Source of the DNA: Deltaproteobacteria bacterium
Lineage (GTDB): Bacteria > Desulfobacterota > Desulfarculia > Adiutricales > Adiutricaceae
Assembly: GCA_031264145.1 (NCBI GenBank)
Contig: JAISEK010000138.1
Coordinates: forward strand, 38,036-102,035
Reading direction: 5' to 3'
DNA: 64,000 bases
The translations under genes and the position numbers were made by a program. The notes under the pieces are model-generated. The model saw nothing but the letters and a program-made list of their open reading frames with translations. It searched no databases and was not told where the DNA came from. Shown piece after piece: positions 61,965 through 64,000 of the stretch; position 1 is the stretch's first letter, and each line of letters opens with the position of its first letter.

Positions 61965-64000
61965 ACCTCTTTCCCCCCGACTCCTTCCCATGCCGGCCAC
62001 TGACGGTCCTCCCCGGCCTGGGCCCGGCCCGGGCCAGGGACCTCCTGGCCCGGGGCCTGTCGTCCTGCTGGGACCTCCTGAGGCTGCCCCCCTCGTCCTA
62101 CCAGGACCGCCGCAGGGTCAGTGACCTATCGGAGGCCGCCGAGGGCCAGGAGATCCTGTTCCTGGGCCAGAAAAGGGGCCTCAGCCTGGCCCCGTCGTCG
62201 CGCTTCCTCAAGGCCGAGATGGCCTGCGGCGACCTCGTGGCCAACCTGTGGTGGTTCAACGCCCTCAAGCATTTCCAGACCGAGCTGAGAAAGGCTGACT
62301 TCTTCCACGTCTACGGCCGCCCCCAGTTCAGGAATGGACGCTGGAACCTTACCCACCCCGAGTTCTGGCCGGCACCCTCCCCTGACGTCCCCCAGGCCGC
62401 CCCCCTGTCGGCCATCATGGGCGTCTTCCCAGCCTATGACCCGCTGGGCGGCCTCTCCGGCCCCTTCAGGCGCAAGCTGGTCGCCCAGATCGTCGACGAC
62501 ATCGCCCTGGCCCCGCCCCTCTTCCCGCCCGAGGCCCTGGCCGCCCATGGCCTGGCCCAGCCGGCCTGCCTCCTCTCCACCGTCCACCGGCCCCCGGCCG
62601 GGGCCAGGGGCCGGCTCCCGAGACCCAGGGAAAGCCGGGCCTGGCGAGCCCTCTCGACCCTGGAGCTGGCCTTCTGGCGCCTCATAATCCTCTCGGCCGG
62701 CCCGGAGCCGGGACCAGCCGGGCCCCCCGTGGACCCGCCCCCGGCCGTCGCGGCCGCCGTCGCCGGCCTATGGGACAGCCTCCCGTTCAGGCCCAGCCCC
62801 GAGCAGGAGCGGGTCACCCGGGAGATCCTCTCCGACCTACTGGCCCCAAGGCCCATGAACCGCCTCCTCCAGGGCGAGGTCGGCTCGGGCAAGACGGCCG
62901 TGGCCGCGGCCCTGGCCGTCTCCTGCCTGGCCCAGGGCCGGCAGGCGGCCCTGATGGCCCCGACCGAGATCCTGGCCCGCCAGCACCATGACTTCCTTGG
63001 CGGCCTGGGCCTGCCGGTCCACTTCCTGACCGGCCGGGAGCCCCAGGCCGCCCGCCGGAAGATACTCGCCAGCCTGGCCTCCGGGGCCCCCTCCCTGGCC
63101 ATCGGCACCCAGGCCCTCGCCTCGCCAGGGACCATCTTCGCCGACCTGGGCCTGGCCATCATCGACGAGCAGCACCGCTTCGGGGTCAAGCAGCGCCTGG
63201 CCCTCAGGGGCAAGAGCCCGGGCGTGAACCTCCTGTCGCTCTCGGCCACCCCGATCCCCTCGAGCCTGGCCACCATCCTTTACGGCGACATGGACATAAG
63301 CTCCATGGCCGGCATCCTCCCGGGCCGGAGCCGGGCCCTGACGACGGTCTTCGGCCCCTCGCAGGCCGCCGAGGCCCGCTCCCGCCTGGCCGCCCTGGTC
63401 CGGGAGGGCCAGCAGGCCTTCGTCGTCTGCCCCCGCATCGAGGCCGGCGACGCCGACTCCGACCGGCCAGAGGCGGCCAGGCTCCTTCCCGTCATCAGGG
63501 GGCTCCTGCCCGACCACGAGGCGGGGCTCCTCCACGGCCGCCTCTCGACAGACGAGCGGGCCAGGGCCATGGCCGATTTCCGGTCCGGCCGGCTCCGGGT
63601 CCTGGTGGCCACGTCCATGGTCGAGGTGGGCGTGGACGTCCCCGCAGCCAACGTCATGCTGGTCGAGGGGGCCGACTTCTTCGGCCTGGCCCAGCTCCAC
63701 CAGCTCAGGGGGCGGGTAGGCCGGGGCGGCGGCCAGGGACACTTCCTCCTGGTGCCCTCCCGGGAGCCATCCGGCGTCACCCGGGCCCGCCTGGCGGCCA
63801 TCGCGGAAAGCCACGACGGCTACGCCCTGGCCGAGATGGACCTCAGGCTCAGGGGCCCGGGCGAGGAGCTGGGCCTCCGGCAGAGCGGCTGGCCCAGGCT
63901 CGACTTCGCCAGGCTCCCCCGAGACCTCCCGCTCCTGCCCAAGGCCATGGAGCTGGCCCAGGACCTCTGGGCCGGCCGCAGCTCCTGGGACGATGGCCTC
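61961..64000 (+). CDS. recG: ATP-dependent DNA helicase RecG (3' end outside the window)
   Basis: 680 codons shown, open to the window's last base. The N-terminal wedge-like region begins LPGLGPARARDLLARG and continues through LFLGQKRG. Walker A is QGEVGSGKTAVAAA; the DExH box is DEQHRFGVKQRLALR; LLSLSATPIPSSLA is motif III and ATSMVEVGVDVPAANVMLVEGADFFGLAQLHQLRGRVGRGG covers motifs V-VI. It reverses stalled forks and branches Holliday structures. It starts at ATG 61961, overlapping the pbpC stop (ATGA). The middle of the wedge domain is divergent. Confidence 0.95.
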   Translation, partial: MNLFPPDSFPCRPLTVLPGLGPARARDLLARGLSSCWDLLRLPPSSYQDRRRVSDLSEAAEGQEILFLGQKRGLSLAPSSRFLKAEMACGDLVANLWWFNALKHFQTELRKADFFHVYGRPQFRNGRWNLTHPEFWPAPSPDVPQAAPLSAIMGVFPAYDPLGGLSGPFRRKLVAQIVDDIALAPPLFPPEALAAHGLAQPACLLSTVHRPPAGARGRLPRPRESRAWRALSTLELAFWRLIILSAGPEPGPAGPPVDPPPAVAAAVAGLWDSLPFRPSPEQERVTREILSDLLAPRPMNRLLQGEVGSGKTAVAAALAVSCLAQGRQAALMAPTEILARQHHDFLGGLGLPVHFLTGREPQAARRKILASLASGAPSLAIGTQALASPGTIFADLGLAIIDEQHRFGVKQRLALRGKSPGVNLLSLSATPIPSSLATILYGDMDISSMAGILPGRSRALTTVFGPSQAAEARSRLAALVREGQQAFVVCPRIEAGDADSDRPEAARLLPVIRGLLPDHEAGLLHGRLSTDERARAMADFRSGRLRVLVATSMVEVGVDVPAANVMLVEGADFFGLAQLHQLRGRVGRGGGQGHFLLVPSREPSGVTRARLAAIAESHDGYALAEMDLRLRGPGEELGLRQSGWPRLDFARLPRDLPLLPKAMELAQDLWAGRSSWDDGL

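Overview
The window is a high-GC stretch of bacterial chromosome. Genes for LPS heptose synthesis (GmhB), MotA/MotB, PBP1C and RNase Y, together with corrinoid-linked methyltransferases, a TRAP transporter and an orphan TrpB2, point to a Gram-negative, flagellated and probably anaerobic bacterium. A Desulfobacterota-type (former Deltaproteobacteria) organism fits best; this is inferred from gene content, not from a marker-gene tree. Native genes use AGG (Arg) and ATA (Ile) freely in spite of the high GC, and the DNA is very rich in GGCC.

Layout. 1-1300: end of a polyamine ABC permease and a convergent URO-D-type methyltransferase. 1300-4735: a lower-GC, foreign-looking patch with an SDR protein and a tightly overlapping zinc-ribbon / MmcQ-YjbR / metallo-beta-lactamase trio, with gene debris around them. 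5.4-7 kb: a YfbK-like VWA lipoprotein. 8.3-11.8 kb: an isopropylmalate-dehydrogenase-family enzyme overlapping gmhB, then trpB2. 11.9-15 kb: a broken IS701-type transposase, a zinc-ribbon/TM2 protein and two small membrane proteins.

15.4-26.3 kb is the most interesting region. It starts with a promoter whose -10 is covered by a perfect dyad. It then encodes a DctPQM TRAP importer, a FadR-type GntR regulator, two URO-D/MtaA-type proteins, a LarA-like (DUF2088) protein, a fused URO-D + corrinoid-binding protein and a glycerate 2-kinase. The reading offered here is uptake of a methylated organic acid, corrinoid-dependent demethylation and rearrangement of the remaining hydroxy acid towards glycerate. 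The order and domains are seen; the substrate is a guess. cobS (54.5 kb) and the URO-D protein at the left edge fit a corrinoid-using lifestyle.

27.4-42.5 kb is housekeeping: rpsF-rpsR-rplI, a GAF/degenerate-GGDEF protein, ZapB-like, ZapA, RNase Y, a beta-lactamase-fold hydrolase followed by a decayed copy of its own 3' end, TopA, a HIT protein, motAB behind a sigma-28-like promoter, and a DHH phosphoesterase. 43-49.6 kb: glycogen synthase, a triple-GAF histidine kinase, a membrane-anchored phosphoesterase, an OmpR-type regulator and an exported nitroreductase. 49.8-54.2 kb: a giant Sel1-repeat protein convergent with a GcvH-like protein that ends in a long poly-acidic tail. 54.5-64 kb: cobS, icd, aconitase, fabD, pbpC and the start of recG, which runs off the window.

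No tRNA, rRNA or CRISPR array was recognised.
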